Part shown: positions 62,980 to 64,000 of the stretch, in pieces
How positions within the stretch are numbered: the stretch's first letter is position 1
Layout of the letters: each line of letters starts with the position of its first letter
Source of the DNA: Flavobacterium chungbukense
GTDB lineage: Bacteria > Bacteroidota > Bacteroidia > Flavobacteriales > Flavobacteriaceae
Length of the DNA: 64,000 bases
Direction of reading: 5' to 3'
NCBI RefSeq assembly: GCF_020805785.1
Contig: NZ_JAJGZV010000003.1
Coordinates: forward strand, 496,001-560,000
Program-made: the position numbers and the translations under genes
The notes under the pieces: model-generated
The model's input: the letters and a program-made list of their open reading frames with translations, nothing else
Told to the model about the DNA's origin: nothing
The model's database searches: none

Positions 62980-63390
62980 CTATTTGATTTTTTTTAATTT
63001 ATAAGTGCATTCTTCAATACAATTACTCGGATTGAGAAAAAGAGTATTGTTTTCTACTCGAAAATATCTTGTCAGTTTGCCTGCAGAATTTTCAAGGCCT
63101 GTGTTAAAATTGTCGCAATCATAGTCCAGCTCTAATATATTTCCATCTGTTGTAAAGTGGCCTGTAGAGCATTCTGAAAATTGCGTTGAGGTAAAAGTAC
63201 TATCGGCATTAAAAGTGTATTGTTCGCCGTTTTTTACTAATTTCCATTTTGTATCAAGTCCGCCATCACTGATTTTGGCTTGAGTTAATCTCCAAGTGCC
63301 TATAATCGAAGTATTTTTAATGGAATTTTCGTCGCGATCACAACTAATAAATAAACAGGAAAATAAAATGGTTAGAAATAGCGATTTCAT
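62980..63390 (-). CDS. Lipocalin-like lipoprotein
   Basis: 136 residues. Lipoprotein signal MKSLFLTILFSCLFISC followed by acidic residues (DRDEN) that fit the export signal of surface lipoproteins. The start of the mature domain, IIGTWRLTQAKISDGGLDTKW, is typical of the lipocalin-like proteins of Bacteroidota. Beta strands with GEQYTFNADSTF and EECTYKLKKIK follow, and four more cysteines could form two disulfides. The ligand is unknown. Confidence 0.75.
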   Translation of the reverse strand: MKSLFLTILFSCLFISCDRDENSIKNTSIIGTWRLTQAKISDGGLDTKWKLVKNGEQYTFNADSTFTSTQFSECSTGHFTTDGNILELDYDCDNFNTGLENSAGKLTRYFRVENNTLFLNPSNCIEECTYKLKKIK

Positions 63391-63545
63391 AATTTTAATG
63401 TTTTAGTTAGTAATGCTACGTTGCCGTTTTACATTATAAATCAAAATTTAAAATTATAAAAAAAATCGCACAATTATACAAAAAAACATTAAGAATTGTT
63501 TTTAATTTATCCTTACTATGTTTTAAATGAGATAGGAAAGGGATT

Positions 63546-64000
63546 TTACTCTTGAGAAAGGAAATCAATATCTTCTAAAAGACGTTTTATATCTTCTTTA
63601 TTTGTTCCGTCGTAAAAACCTCGAACACGGCGTTTTTGATCGACTAAAACAAAATTCTCCGTATGTACCATATCATAAAGCTGATCTGGTCTTCCTAATT
63701 TAACAGCCAAATACGATTTTCTAGCCATTGAATAGATTTCTTTTTTATCTCCCGTAACCAAATTCCATTTACTATCTACAACGCCATATTTAATGGCATA
63801 TGCTTTTAAAACGGAAACACTGTCTACTTCAGGAAAAACGGTATGAGAAAGCAGCATTACTTTAGGATTATTTAAAACTGCCTTCTGAACATCAACTAAA
63901 TTGGTTGACATTTTTGGGCAGATCGATCCGCAGGTTGTAAAGAAGAAATCTGCAACATAGATCTTCCCTTCGTAATTTTTCTGTGTAATGGTATCGCCAT
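63546..64000 (-). CDS. SCO1/SenC family protein (5' end outside the window)
   Basis: The gene starts beyond the right edge. The reading frame is open to base 64000, and 151 codons plus stop are visible. The copper/redox motif is complete in the visible part: YVADFFFTTCGSICPKM, with the two cysteines three residues apart. The conserved His lies in LLSHTVFPEVDSV, and the GFYDGTNKEDIKRLLEDI end is typical. SCO proteins help insert copper into the CuA site of cytochrome oxidase, or act as thiol-redox proteins. The methionine at 63911 is internal and not the true start. Confidence 0.88.
   Translation of the reverse strand, partial: GDTITQKNYEGKIYVADFFFTTCGSICPKMSTNLVDVQKAVLNNPKVMLLSHTVFPEVDSVSVLKAYAIKYGVVDSKWNLVTGDKKEIYSMARKSYLAVKLGRPDQLYDMVHTENFVLVDQKRRVRGFYDGTNKEDIKRLLEDIDFLSQE

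Noticed and set aside
63546..63911. A complete 121-residue protein starting at 63911
   Set aside because: The frame is open to the right edge, and the conserved SCO1 motif with both cysteines lies upstream of that methionine, so it is the truncated end of a longer gene.

Overview
The window looks like a piece of a Flavobacterium chromosome (Bacteroidota, Flavobacteriaceae), close in gene content to gliding species such as F. johnsoniae. Four things point there: AT-rich DNA with almost no Shine-Dalgarno sites; promoters carrying the Bacteroidota TAnnTTTG -7 element; a complete gliding-adhesin operon of the sprC-sprD-sprB-sprF type; and many flavobacterial gene families (PorP/SprF, HU-CCDC81/SPOR, DUF4837, LytS/LytTR pairs). 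No tRNA, rRNA, CRISPR array, prophage or insertion sequence was seen. All identifications come from reading motifs; no database search was run.

Layout. 1-7 kb: mnmG lies among several parS-like palindromes (46-61, 96-111, 159-174, 2184-2199, a weaker one at 6826-6841, and a half site at the left edge), which suggests a chromosome-partition locus near the origin. It is followed by a GNAT acetyltransferase, a methyltransferase, a Skp/OmpH-like lipoprotein and a Pif1-like helicase. 7-17.4 kb is mostly housekeeping: a divisome-type HU/SPOR protein, dprA, trpS, a GxxExxY protein between inverted repeats, an acyltransferase, recA, an acyl-CoA thioesterase, a DoxX protein and DNA polymerase III delta'.

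17.7-43.2 kb is the centrepiece. Seven co-directional genes start from a strong consensus promoter at 17703-17732. Three are small or medium secreted proteins of unknown role. They are followed by sprC, sprD (a PorP-like barrel fused to an 870-residue Ala/Lys coiled coil and a SPOR-like end), sprB (a 5345-residue cell-surface adhesin exported by the type IX secretion system) and sprF (the PorP-family partner of SprB). SprB has a clear seven-module super-repeat of about 1.8 kb, present about five times. A LytS-like kinase and a LytTR regulator follow directly.

45.6-64 kb: an operon of a surface intradiol-dioxygenase lipoprotein, a pirin-like bicupin and an unknown protein; then pgk, a LysM lytic transglycosylase, DUF4837 and DUF1579 lipoproteins and an ElaA-type acetyltransferase. 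A minus-strand group (rnpA, DUF4349, S41 protease, tandem-OmpA protein) is followed by an acyltransferase/acyl-ACP-desaturase pair, an HD hydrolase, the feoA-feoB-FeoB-associated-peptide iron(II) operon, a lipocalin-like lipoprotein and the 3' part of a SCO1/SenC gene that runs off the right edge. Intergenic spaces hold several families of palindromic dispersed repeats.
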